From: Gammaproteobacteria bacterium
Lineage (GTDB): Bacteria > Pseudomonadota > Gammaproteobacteria > Steroidobacterales > Steroidobacteraceae
Direction of reading: 5' to 3'
Assembly (NCBI GenBank): GCA_003164785.1
Contig: PLUE01000022.1
Coordinates: 28,588-92,587 of the forward strand
Length of the DNA: 64,000 bases
In this document: one piece after another, positions 20,502 to 29,193 of the stretch
How the letters are laid out: each line of letters starts with the position of its first letter
Position numbering within the stretch: the first letter of the stretch is position 1
Notes under the pieces: generated by a model
Databases searched by the model: none
Seen by the model: only the letters and a program-made list of their open reading frames with translations
Told to the model about the DNA's origin: nothing
Program-made: the position numbers and the translations under genes

Positions 20502-21164
20502 CTAGAAGCGGTAGCCGAGACCCACGGCGAACAACGCCGGATCGACGCGCACTTGCGCGATCGTGGCGGAGTCGTATTTCACGTTGGCGCGCAACATCGC
20601 CCATTTCACGTCGAGGTTCGCGACCCAATGATCCGCCAGCACGTAGTCGAATCCGCCCTGCACCGCCGGACCCACGCTGGTGCGGCTCAGTTCGAGCGCC
20701 ATCGGCGGCGCGGTCGGCACGGCCAACCTCACGTCGGATAACATCGTAAAGTTTACGCCGGCGCCGACATATGGGCGGAAGACGCCGTCAGGAAGAAAAT
20801 TGTACTTCAGCGTGAGGATGGGCGGCAGGTGCTTGAACGTGCCGATGACGGTCGGGCCGCCGAGCGCGCTGCTCTCGACGGTCACGGTCTGTTTCTGCGG
20901 GTAGGTCAGGACCAACTCGCTCGACACATGGGGCGTGAAGAAATACTCGAAGTCGATTTCCGGCAAGGTCTTCGAGTTGATATGGATGGCATCCTTCGGC
21001 ACATCGAGCGCCGGGATGGCATCCGACTTGTTGGCCGGATCCAGATAGATGGCGCGCACGCGCACTTCCCAATTGCCCTCCTCGTCGGCCTTTGCACCGT
21101 GTGAGGCCAGGGTGGCGGCGAGTCCGGAAGCAGCGATGAACACGACGGAATACAATTTCTTCAT
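20502..21164 (-). CDS. ompW: OmpW-family outer-membrane protein
   Basis: A 220-residue protein: signal peptide (1 to about 26), then the OmpW eight-strand barrel. Diagnostic are WEVRVRAIYLDPANKS near the start, LPEIDFEYFFTPHVSSEL, LPPILTLKYNF, FRPYVGAGVNFT and a C-terminal strand ending GLGYRF with terminal Phe. OmpW forms a narrow channel for small hydrophobic compounds. Upstream (21165-21347) is a non-coding leader; the GMC gene lies downstream. Confidence 0.95.
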   Translation of the reverse strand: MKKLYSVVFIAASGLAATLASHGAKADEEGNWEVRVRAIYLDPANKSDAIPALDVPKDAIHINSKTLPEIDFEYFFTPHVSSELVLTYPQKQTVTVESSALGGPTVIGTFKHLPPILTLKYNFLPDGVFRPYVGAGVNFTMLSDVRLAVPTAPPMALELSRTSVGPAVQGGFDYVLADHWVANLDVKWAMLRANVKYDSATIAQVRVDPALFAVGLGYRF

Positions 21165-21347
21165 GATATTGACCTACAGATTGAACGTGCTGAGAAGGAT
21201 GGTGCGTGCAGCCCGTGGTTGGTATGCGTACTGTCCGCAATCCCATAGGCGATCCCGTCGGATGCGCGAAAACCCCTTAGCACCTGCGTGGATTCCCTAT
21301 GGCGGATGGCCTCGCCTCACCCATGATTCGCGACGAAGCCCTGGACG

Positions 21348-23570
21348 TCAGCGAACGTCGGCAAGCGTCAGCAACGGACCCAGGAACGGCTGGTAATTGC
21401 GCCAGCGCTCGATGGACGATCTCGTCATTTTCTGCCGCACCTGCCATTTACTGGCCGTCATGACGCTGCGGCGGGTCGTGTGGAATTCCATGCAGCGCTC
21501 GTCCCACGGTAGCCCGACGAATTGCAGCATCTTGCGGCTCCACCCCTCCTGGTCGTCGACCAGGCCCTCGTAGGGCACCTCGAGAATCGTCTGCTCGGGC
21601 AGTACGCTCAGCCAATGGGCCATGAGGCGCCGATATTCTCGATAGTAATGAGCGAGGTCATCGAGATCGTTGGCGTACGCGTGACCGCGCTTGAAGTGCT
21701 GAAAGTAGATGGAGAGACAGGTATCGAGCGGATCGCGCCGCAGATGGATGATGCGCGCGTTCGGCAACGCCTCGTGAATGAACCCCAAATTCCAAAAATT
21801 CGCGGGCATCTTGTCGATCACCCGGAGTGCGTCGGGCGACACCCGCTGCAGCAACCGCAGGTACTCGAGCGCGCATTCGCCCGGCACTGCACCGCGCGCT
21901 GCATCGCTCCAGAATGGCAGTTCGCCGGCGCCGAACACCGCGGGGTGCGAGGCCAGGATTTGCTCCGCAAGCGTCGTTCCGGATCGCGGCATGCCGACGA
22001 TGAACACCGCGCGCGACGGTTCCGTGCCGACGGCGATCCGGCTTGCCCACTGCCGATCGTAGCGTTGGATCATGTCATCGACGTTTTGCGCCAGTTGCCG
22101 CCTGTCATGCGGGGCGGCGTACAGCTTCATGAGTTCATGCGCGCGCCGATAATTGCCGAACGCACTCGCGTACTCCTTGACGTCGTCGAAATATTTGCCG
22201 ATGGCAAAGCGCAGGTAAACCTCCTGCCTCGGCGGCAACCGCCCGGCGAGCTGTTGGGTGTGCGCGGCCCAAGCCGCGTCGCTCGGCGTCATTTTGCGCA
22301 AATGCGCGATGCCCGCCCAAGCCTCGGGCAAGTCCGGGGCGATGGCCGCCGCGCGCGCGAACGACGCTTCGGCCGCCGCAAACTGCCCGTTGTCGGCTTG
22401 CAGCTCGGCTTGCAGCACGAGTGCGGGCGCCGCTTCGGGATTCAGCTCGAGGGCTCGGCGGCAGTTGCTTTCTGCGTCGGCGACAGCGCCTCGTTGCCTG
22501 TCGACCAGGCCCAGATTGATATAGGCGGCGGTGAAGTCGCGCCGCAGCGCCACGGCTTGGCCGTAGCTCGCCGCAGCCGCATCGAGCTGGCCCGCGTCCA
22601 ACAGGGCGTTGCCGAGACTGTTGTGTGCGCCCGCGAGATCGGGCTGAAGCTCGACGGCCCGACGGCAGCTAGCCACCGCGTCATTCACCTGCCCCAGATC
22701 GCGGAGCACGTCGCCGAGGTTGCTGTGTGCGCCGGCGAAGCGCTCATCGATCGCCAACGCCCGGCGGTAACCTGCCGCCGCTTCCTCGAAGCGCCCGAGC
22801 GCGCGCAACGCATTGCCCAAGTTACCATGGGCTTCCGCGAAATCGGACTTGATGGACGCCGCCCGCCGGTAGCTTGCCGCAGCCGCGTCGTACCGCCCGC
22901 TGTCGAGCAAGGCGTTGCCCAGGTTGTTGCAGGCCTCGGGATAATCGGGGTTGAGTTCGAGAGCCTTGCCGTAGCTGTCGATGGCCTCGTCGAGACGCCC
23001 CAGCGCACGCAGCGCGTTGCCGAGGTTGCTATACCCTTCCGCGAATCCAGGCCGGATCGCGAGCGCCCGCCGATAGCTGGCGAGCGCATCGTCGAGTCGC
23101 CCGAGACCACGCAACGCGTTGCCAAGGTTGTTGTGCACATCGGCGGAGTCCGGCTTGATGTCGAGAGCCTTGTCATAACTCGCCACCGCCGACGCGAATC
23201 GGCCGACCCGAAGCAAGGCGTTGCCCAGATTGGCGTGGGCCTCGGCATCGCCGGGCAAAAGCGCCGCTGCCCGCACCAACGCATCCAGGGGGTCCTTGCC
23301 CTGCATGGTCAACGCAACGCTCAACGCCTTCCACGCGATGCCGGCGTCCGGCTGACTCTCGATCAGCCCGCGAGTCGCCGCCTCCAGTTCGGCATAGCGG
23401 CCGGCGGCGATCATCGCGACCAGTTCATCGATATCCGGGGCCATGGTGGGCGTCGGCGCGGAGACTTGGACCTCGCCGTTTGCGCAGCACCTTTTGTATT
23501 TCTTCCCGCTCCCGCAGGGACACGGCTCGTTTCTTCCGTGTTTCACAGTTGCTTGCTCGGCAATGTCCAT
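21348..23570 (-). CDS. SEC-C / TPR / sulfotransferase multidomain protein
   Basis: A 740-residue protein with three parts. Residues about 10-31 are a SEC-C zinc motif (GRNEPCPCGSGKKYKRCC). Residues about 50-430 hold some ten TPR repeats of the N-L-G-N-A-L-x-x-L-G-R type. The C-terminal part (about 490-740) is a sulfotransferase: IVGMPRSGTTLAEQILASHP is the PAPS 5'-phosphosulfate loop, and IIHLRRDPLDTCLSIYFQ carries the 3'-phosphate Arg/Ser. Such TPR-sulfotransferases probably sulfate protein or glycan acceptors. Its start overlaps the end of the O-GlcNAc-transferase gene by 28 bases, so the two are co-expressed. No signal peptide; cytosolic. Confidence 0.9.
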   Translation of the reverse strand: MDIAEQATVKHGRNEPCPCGSGKKYKRCCANGEVQVSAPTPTMAPDIDELVAMIAAGRYAELEAATRGLIESQPDAGIAWKALSVALTMQGKDPLDALVRAAALLPGDAEAHANLGNALLRVGRFASAVASYDKALDIKPDSADVHNNLGNALRGLGRLDDALASYRRALAIRPGFAEGYSNLGNALRALGRLDEAIDSYGKALELNPDYPEACNNLGNALLDSGRYDAAAASYRRAASIKSDFAEAHGNLGNALRALGRFEEAAAGYRRALAIDERFAGAHSNLGDVLRDLGQVNDAVASCRRAVELQPDLAGAHNSLGNALLDAGQLDAAAASYGQAVALRRDFTAAYINLGLVDRQRGAVADAESNCRRALELNPEAAPALVLQAELQADNGQFAAAEASFARAAAIAPDLPEAWAGIAHLRKMTPSDAAWAAHTQQLAGRLPPRQEVYLRFAIGKYFDDVKEYASAFGNYRRAHELMKLYAAPHDRRQLAQNVDDMIQRYDRQWASRIAVGTEPSRAVFIVGMPRSGTTLAEQILASHPAVFGAGELPFWSDAARGAVPGECALEYLRLLQRVSPDALRVIDKMPANFWNLGFIHEALPNARIIHLRRDPLDTCLSIYFQHFKRGHAYANDLDDLAHYYREYRRLMAHWLSVLPEQTILEVPYEGLVDDQEGWSRKMLQFVGLPWDERCMEFHTTRRSVMTASKWQVRQKMTRSSIERWRNYQPFLGPLLTLADVR

Positions 23571-25801
23571 GCATGGACATAGGTCGCTTCCATGTTCTGC
23601 GCAAACCGTTTGGCGTTCATCAGCGGGGACGCTTCGAGACGCGCCCGCAAATCGCGGCGCAGCGTCGCCAGGCGCGGCAAATCGGTCGCCAAGGACACCG
23701 CCGCGTCGATGAATGCTTGATCGCTATGTGCCGCCAACCCGAGCAGATCCAGATGAAACAGCTGACTCAAGCCGCCGCGACCGACGCTCGTGTTGCCGAC
23801 GCGAGTCACCGTCGGCACACCCATCCAGAGCGCATCCAGACTCGTGGTGTGGCCGTTATAGGGAAAGGTATCGAGCCCCAGATCGATGTCGTGATAGGTG
23901 CGCAAATAGTCCGCGCGGGGACGAAAGTCGACGAACTCGACACGCTCCGCGGCAATGTCCCGGGCTGCGAGCCGCCGCAGTAAATGGCGTCGATGACGGC
24001 CCGCCCGCGCCATGAGCAGCAGGCGTGCGCGCGGCAACTCACGCATCACGCCGCCCCACAGCCGCAGCGTGTGATCCGACAATTTACACGGATTGTTGAG
24101 GCATCCCAGTGTCACGTAGCCGCGCTCACCCGCCGGCAGTGGGTTGACGGACGGTGCGTCCGTCAGTGGGTCGTAGCACCAGAACGAGTCGGCAAGACGC
24201 AGAGTACGTTCGCTGTAATGCGCGTCGAAGCCTTCCGGGTCCAGGCGCGGATCGCTCAATCTAAAGTCGATGGCGCGTACGCCCGTGGTGCCCGGGTACG
24301 CGAGCCACGCGATTTGTACGGCAGCGGGCCGCCGCGCAAAGACCTGCAACCGGTTGCCGGCCATGTGCATGGTCAGATCGACGAGGATGTCGATGCCATC
24401 GCCGCGAATCCTCTCGCACAGCTCGGCGTCGTTGAGCAGGCGCACGTCACGCCAGACATCCGCATGTGCGGCGATGCGCCGCGTGTAATCGTCGGGCCGC
24501 TCGACGCTCGAGTAGCAGAAGATCTCGAACCGGCTGTGATCGTGATGGGTGAGCAGCGGCAGCGTGAACAAGCTCTGGCAATGATCGCGAAAGTCCGCCG
24601 ACACGTACCCGATCTTCAGGCGCCGGGCCGACGCGGTGTCCCGCTCCTGCGCAACGGCTACGGGCAGCAGCGGAGCGGCAAAGTGCTGGTTCCATAGGCT
24701 CGATTGCTCGAGAATCGGCTCGGGCTGCAGCGACTGGAAGCTCAGCGAGTACGTCAAATTGCTATGCGTCGCCGCATTCCCGGGGTCGATGTCGAGCGCC
24801 CTGCGAAAGCACTCGATGGCCTCATCGAGTGCACCGGCGTCTTTCAGGACGTTCCCCAAATTATCGTGCAAGGCGGCATGGCGCGGGTCGACTTCGAGGC
24901 CACGGCGCAGGACGTCCTCCGCGTCGTCGCAGCGTCCCAGTGTGCGCAGCAGACAGCCGAGATTGTTCAACGCCGTCGTATACGTCGGCCGGGCATCGAT
25001 GGCCGCCTCGAAGGCGGCCAATGCGGCGGAGAAATCGCCCGATTCCTTGCACACATTACCGAGATTGTTCCACGCATCCGCATAACCGGGCCGGGCCGCC
25101 ACCGCGCGCCGGTACTGCAGAATCGCGTCGGGCAAGCGCCCCAGGCCATGCAGCGCGTTGCCCAGGTTGAAGGCCGCTGCGGCGTTGTCGGGATCGAACG
25201 TGAGTGCATTGCGCAATATCGTTTCCGCGAGCGCAAAATCGCGCCGTTGGCACAGCGCAATGGCCAGGTTGATCGCATGCGCGCTGTTGCGCGGCTCGAG
25301 TTCGACGGCGGCGCGCAGCAAATCGACCGCCCCCTCGATATCGCCCATTTCTCGCCGCAGGGCTCCCATGTTCCCGATGCACGCCGCGTCGCCGGGCCGC
25401 AGCGCGAGCGCGGCGCCGTAGGCCGTGGCGGCCGGCGCCAGCTGCCCCAGCAGCTGCAGCGCGACCCCCAATGCGAAATAAGCATCGAACGAGGTCGGGT
25501 CCAGAGCCAATACCTGCCGGTAGGCTCGCGTGGCGTCGTCCAGGCGGCCCAGCGTCTGCAGGACTTGAGCCATCCCGAATTGGTAGCGCACGTCGCCGGG
25601 AGCCGCCGTCGCCGCCCGCGAAATCAGATCCAGCGCCTCGAGCGGGCGCCGCTCCTGCAGCTCCAACAAACCGCTGCGAAAAAGCGCAAGCGTATGCGCG
25701 GGCGCCGCCGCCAGCACCTCGGCGTACAGTCGGCGCGCCGCGGTGAGATTGCCGGCCCGGTGCTCGGCGGTCGCGGCCTCGAGCAACGCATCACTGTTCA
25801 T
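23543..25801 (-). CDS. TPR-containing O-GlcNAc transferase (SPINDLY/OGT type, GT41)
   Basis: A 752-residue protein. The N-terminal ~350 residues are about ten TPR units (NNLGNVCKESGDFSAALAAF and similar). The GT41 catalytic region follows: LKIGYVSADFRDHCQSLFTL, VDLTMHMAGNRLQVFARRPA, QIAWLAYPGTTG, GCLNNPCKLSDHTLRLW and the nucleotide-sugar motif FPYNGHTTSLDALWMGVP. Family enzymes attach GlcNAc or fucose to Ser/Thr of proteins. The start ATG 25801 has GGTGAG upstream. The gene leads a two-gene operon with the TPR-sulfotransferase. The acceptor is unknown. Confidence 0.93.
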   Translation of the reverse strand: MNSDALLEAATAEHRAGNLTAARRLYAEVLAAAPAHTLALFRSGLLELQERRPLEALDLISRAATAAPGDVRYQFGMAQVLQTLGRLDDATRAYRQVLALDPTSFDAYFALGVALQLLGQLAPAATAYGAALALRPGDAACIGNMGALRREMGDIEGAVDLLRAAVELEPRNSAHAINLAIALCQRRDFALAETILRNALTFDPDNAAAAFNLGNALHGLGRLPDAILQYRRAVAARPGYADAWNNLGNVCKESGDFSAALAAFEAAIDARPTYTTALNNLGCLLRTLGRCDDAEDVLRRGLEVDPRHAALHDNLGNVLKDAGALDEAIECFRRALDIDPGNAATHSNLTYSLSFQSLQPEPILEQSSLWNQHFAAPLLPVAVAQERDTASARRLKIGYVSADFRDHCQSLFTLPLLTHHDHSRFEIFCYSSVERPDDYTRRIAAHADVWRDVRLLNDAELCERIRGDGIDILVDLTMHMAGNRLQVFARRPAAVQIAWLAYPGTTGVRAIDFRLSDPRLDPEGFDAHYSERTLRLADSFWCYDPLTDAPSVNPLPAGERGYVTLGCLNNPCKLSDHTLRLWGGVMRELPRARLLLMARAGRHRRHLLRRLAARDIAAERVEFVDFRPRADYLRTYHDIDLGLDTFPYNGHTTSLDALWMGVPTVTRVGNTSVGRGGLSQLFHLDLLGLAAHSDQAFIDAAVSLATDLPRLATLRRDLRARLEASPLMNAKRFAQNMEATYVHAWTLPSKQL

Positions 25802-25832
25802 GGCAGCTCACCCGATGCATCGGCCGGTGGCT

Positions 25833-25970
25833 TCACTGCGCACGGACCCCGGCCCGCGCCAAGCGCACCGCGAAGACGCCGAGGAGCGTCGCCGTGCCGG
25901 ACAACAGGAAGACCGGTGTCAGCGCCAACTGCACCACACGGGCGGCCGTCTCAAGATTGTATTCGATCAT
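25833..25970 (-). pseudogene. Truncated DUF2721-like membrane protein
   Basis: A 45-residue frame starting at ATG 25970 reads ARVVQLALTPVFLLSGTATL then LGVFAVRLAR. This matches the first helix and the RLAR hallmark of DUF2721 proteins, which are normally about 130-150 residues with three helices. Here a stop comes right after RLAR-AGVRAQ and the O-GlcNAc-transferase gene begins 31 bases later, so the rest is gone. Either a decayed remnant or a residual short membrane peptide. Confidence 0.5.
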
Positions 25971-26069
25971 CGCAGCGTCGGTCCACGGTCGGAAGGCCGT
26001 ATGATATCCGCAATACCCATGACCATGGATGCGCTCGCGATCGGCCCGGGCCACGATGCCGACGTGCCG

Positions 26070-27356
26070 CTAGTCGGCCGCGGCGGCTTCCGCTGCCGGC
26101 ATGGGCACAGGCCGCATCCCCCGGATGGTGCGGTCGATCCAATACATCAAGATCAAGGACACCAGCGTGGTGCAGACCAGAAGGTAGCCCAGGGTGTCGA
26201 AGTGCAGGACGGTCCCGTCGGGCGCTTGCACCACGATGAGGCCCGCCACGACGGCGGCGAGGCCGCCGGACACCTGTTGCAAGGATGAACTGATGGACAT
26301 GTAGGCGCCGCGATCGGACGCCGCCGGCACTGCGGACATCAGTGCGGATGCCGATATCATCCGCGAAAAGATCCCGACCTGCAGCAGCACGATCACGACG
26401 CACAGCACCCACAGCGGTGTGACCTGCAGATGCGTATAGATCACCACCATCACCATGGTGACCGCGCAGCCAAAGGCAAACACGTTGAACTTTCCGACCG
26501 CATCGCTGGCGCGCCCGATGAGCGGCCCGGACACGATCGAAAAAGCGCCGGTAATCATGTAGACGAGCGGCAGCCTGTCGATGCGCAAGCCCATGTTATG
26601 CACCATGAACACGCTCATGAAGGGCATCAGCATGAAACCGCCCACGCTCAGCAATCCCGTCGTGGCAAATCCCTGCAGATAAAACCGATTGGAAACCGTC
26701 TGCAGCAGGTGATGGAGCGGGCTGCGATCCGGATGGTGCTTCAAGTGTTCATCGACCGGGCGCATGTAGGTCTGGATCGCTGCACCGACCAGGGTGCCCA
26801 CGCCCACGATCATGAAGAACGGTGCGTTCCAGCCCCCGCGCGTGGAAAGCAGCAGCGCAATTGGAATACCGAGGACGCTGCTCGCGGCGAACGCCGTCTG
26901 AATCACGCCCATCACGCGACCGCGCGTGGCGAGCGGAAACAGATCGGTGACGATCGCCAGAGAGATCGATCCCACAACACCGGCGAACAGACCCGTGACC
27001 ATCCGCGCGAACATCAGCCAGTGATAGCTCGCGGCCACACCGCAGAGCAAGGTGCCCGCAAGGAAGCCCACGTAGAAGAACACCAGCAGCTTCTTACGGT
27101 CGAAGCGGTCGGCAAACCCCGCCGTGAGCAGGCCCGCGAGCCCGGCGCTGAACGCGTAGGTCGACACCACCAGTCCGAACTGCGACGGCGTGATTTTCAG
27201 CGTGGGAATGACCAGCGCGCCCAGCGGCGCCAGGAGCATGAAATCCAGCACGATCGTGAACTGCAGGAAGGCCAGTACGGCCACCACGAACGTTTGATAC
27301 CCGGAAAACGCGCCGGCCGATGGGGGCGCGGCGCCGCTGGACGTTGAAACCGACAT
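26070..27356 (-). CDS. Major facilitator superfamily exporter (DHA1-like)
   Basis: A 428-residue transporter with twelve hydrophobic helices. It has the MFS motif A as G-F-A-D-R-F-D-R-K-K after helix 2 and the exporter-type motif C region AFAASSVLGIPIALLLSTRGGW in helix 5. A central basic loop (DEHLKHHPDRSP) separates the halves. The gene starts 14 bases after the PadR gene on the same strand and is very probably controlled by it, as is usual for PadR-linked drug/phenolic exporters. Substrate not identifiable. Confidence 0.9.
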   Translation of the reverse strand: MSVSTSSGAAPPSAGAFSGYQTFVVAVLAFLQFTIVLDFMLLAPLGALVIPTLKITPSQFGLVVSTYAFSAGLAGLLTAGFADRFDRKKLLVFFYVGFLAGTLLCGVAASYHWLMFARMVTGLFAGVVGSISLAIVTDLFPLATRGRVMGVIQTAFAASSVLGIPIALLLSTRGGWNAPFFMIVGVGTLVGAAIQTYMRPVDEHLKHHPDRSPLHHLLQTVSNRFYLQGFATTGLLSVGGFMLMPFMSVFMVHNMGLRIDRLPLVYMITGAFSIVSGPLIGRASDAVGKFNVFAFGCAVTMVMVVIYTHLQVTPLWVLCVVIVLLQVGIFSRMISASALMSAVPAASDRGAYMSISSSLQQVSGGLAAVVAGLIVVQAPDGTVLHFDTLGYLLVCTTLVSLILMYWIDRTIRGMRPVPMPAAEAAAAD

Positions 27357-27370
27357 CTAAACTCCGTCCG

Positions 27371-28027
27371 TCACGTGCGTTTGCCGCGGATGTCGTCGAC
27401 GGCGCGCCGCAGTATGTCGAGCACCCGCGTCTTCTCCTCCATCGAGGCGTCGATCTTGTCGTAGATGGCGGCTTTCAGTTCATCGCGCAACCCGCGGAAC
27501 TCAGCCTTCATCCGCCGCCACTCGTCCTTGGAGCCGTTGCTCGGCCCGCTGCCGAAGTGATCCGCGACCTCCTCATCTTCGGTGAACTGCTTCTGGAAGT
27601 GCGCCAGCTTGCGGCCGAATGTCGCCAGCTGATTCCACACCTCGCGAGCGGCGCCGTGATGTTCTGCGAGGTGGGCGCTGCCCTCGGCCGTGATGCTGAA
27701 CTGCTTCTTGGTACCGTCGGCAGCGGCGACCGCGTAACCCATCTCTTCGAGATAGGTGAGCGCCGGGTAGACCATTCCCGGACTGGGCGTATAGACGCCG
27801 CTCGACTGCTCTTCCACCGCCTTGATGATCTCGTAGCCGTGCCGGGGCTTCTCGCTCAACAGCAACAAGATGATGAGCTGCAAGTCTCCCGAGGCCAGCA
27901 TTTTCGCCGTGCGCATGCCGGATCCACCGAACCCGCCGCCGAAGGACCCGCCGAAGAATCCCCCCCGCCCAGGCCCAAACTGCCGATGTCCGCGACCGGC
28001 GCAAACATGCTCTGTAGGTCGAAACAT
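27371..28027 (-). CDS. PadR-family transcriptional repressor
   Basis: A 218-residue regulator. Residues 10-38 are a Gly/Phe-rich tail (GGFFGGSFGGGFGGSG). The winged helix (about 45-125) has LQLIILLLLSEKPRHGYEII and PSPGMVYPALTYLEEMGYAV, the PadR signature. The C-terminal helices give the dimerisation arm. It is cotranscribed with the MFS gene and has an inverted repeat over its own -10 box. PadR proteins release DNA on binding phenolic acids or drugs. Confidence 0.93.
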   Translation of the reverse strand: MFRPTEHVCAGRGHRQFGPGRGGFFGGSFGGGFGGSGMRTAKMLASGDLQLIILLLLSEKPRHGYEIIKAVEEQSSGVYTPSPGMVYPALTYLEEMGYAVAAADGTKKQFSITAEGSAHLAEHHGAAREVWNQLATFGRKLAHFQKQFTEDEEVADHFGSGPSNGSKDEWRRMKAEFRGLRDELKAAIYDKIDASMEEKTRVLDILRRAVDDIRGKRT

Positions 28028-28060
28028 GACTTCTCCATGATTTCAGATTTTCTATCTATC

Positions 28061-28099
28061 GATGTATTTCATGATACATCTTGAGAATATTGAATTCAA
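28061..28099 (-). promoter_or_regulatory. padR-MFS promoter with overlapping PadR operator
   Basis: Reading the minus strand, TTGAAT (28094-28099) and TATCAT (28071-28076) are spaced by exactly 17 bases, a good sigma-70 promoter. The inverted repeat GATGTAT-N6-ATACATC (28061-28080) covers the -10 box and start site. PadR-family operators commonly have ATGT...ACAT arms. This supports autorepression of the padR-MFS operon. The start codon is at 28027. Confidence 0.72.
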
Positions 28100-28221
28100 G
28101 AAACCGCCCAGGCAGTCATCTATTGCACCGCCGCATAAACGGGAACTCGCCTGGTGCATCGCCGCTCACGAATCGGCGCCGGCCCTACCCCGGGCCAGGC
28201 TTAGAGGGGATCACGGGCGGG

Positions 28222-29193
28222 TCACGCCGGCGCGTCGTTCAATACGAACACGTGATCGAGCGTGTAAAACGGGATTGCACTCGCTCGGCCATCGGGCGTG
28301 GCGCCCGGCTCGTGTCGATGCCACTGCGTCACCAGCGAGGACCGGACACCGAACACCACGTCGGTTTCCAGGTACTGGTCGGTGTGCCGAAAAAGATGCG
28401 TGACGAGGGGTTCGTAGCCCGGCGCGTCGATCATGAAATGGATGTGGGCCGGTCGCCAGACATCGCGTCCGGATGCCGCCAGCATGCGCCCGACCGGACC
28501 ATCGGCCGGGATTGGATAGGCCTCGGGAAGCACGGTCTTGAACGCGACCCGCCCCTGCGCATCGGCGCGCATCGTGGCGCGAGCCCGCATGTCGGTATTG
28601 CCCGCGTACTGCACGTCATACAAGCCGTCGGCGTCGGCCTGCCAGATTTCGACCGCGGCGTGCGGGACGGGCTCGCCGCGCAAGCCTCGGATCTGGACAG
28701 CAACGTAGCACGGTTGCCCGACGGCGCCGTTCGCAATATCCGCGCCGCTCTCGCACTCGGGAGGATTCGCGACCCGATAAGGCCCGAACACCGTCGCCTC
28801 CGTGGCGCCGGGCGGCTTGCGGTTGTTTTGCGCGATCACCAGCATGGAAAGCCCGAGGGTGTCGGACAGCAGCACGAACTCCTGGCGCTTGTCGTCCGTG
28901 ATCTCGCCGGTCGCCGTCAGGAACTGGATGCCCGCGAGCCATTCCGCTTCCGTCAGATGCACGTCCCGCGCGAACGCATGCAGGTGCTCGACCAGCGACG
29001 TCAGAATGACCTTGAGCCTTGGATCACGACAGTTCTCCAGTCGCGAAATGACCTCCGCCGTGATGGAGTGTTCGTCGAGGTTACGCGTGACTCGGCTCCC
29101 CCATGCGCGGCGTGACGATCCGCTCGCGTACGAACCGCGCCACGTCGGCGTTGAACCGCTGCGGGTCTTCCCAGAATGGCATGTGGGCCGCAT
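28222..29193 (-). CDS. Intradiol ring-cleavage dioxygenase (hydroxyquinol/catechol 1,2-dioxygenase type)
   Basis: Non-haem iron(III) enzyme that cleaves a catechol-type ring between its hydroxyls. From about 29090 the protein matches the family: an N-terminal helical dimer domain (DEHSITAEVISRLENC...), then EIWQADADGLYDVQY (iron Tyr), AYPIPADGPVG (second Tyr), and RPAHIHFMIDAPGY (two iron His). The GPVG..LAASGR..WRPAHIHFM run favours hydroxyquinol 1,2-dioxygenases. The start is unresolved: the only in-frame ATG (29193) lies 113 bases inside the hydrolase gene and adds 34 residues without similarity; no ATG, GTG or TTG lies nearer. Last gene of the VOC-hydrolase-dioxygenase operon. Confidence 0.88.
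   Translation of the reverse strand: MRPTCHSGKTRSGSTPTWRGSYASGSSRRAWGSRVTRNLDEHSITAEVISRLENCRDPRLKVILTSLVEHLHAFARDVHLTEAEWLAGIQFLTATGEITDDKRQEFVLLSDTLGLSMLVIAQNNRKPPGATEATVFGPYRVANPPECESGADIANGAVGQPCYVAVQIRGLRGEPVPHAAVEIWQADADGLYDVQYAGNTDMRARATMRADAQGRVAFKTVLPEAYPIPADGPVGRMLAASGRDVWRPAHIHFMIDAPGYEPLVTHLFRHTDQYLETDVVFGVRSSLVTQWHRHEPGATPDGRASAIPFYTLDHVFVLNDAPA

Noticed and set aside
21522..23582. 686-codon plus-strand frame opposite the TPR-sulfotransferase
   Set aside because: Antisense mirror of repetitive TPR codons; its own repeats just reflect the TPR units.
21348..25801. Dense periodic DNA repeats of about 102 bases
   Set aside because: They are coding TPR repeats (34 codons), not a CRISPR array or satellite.
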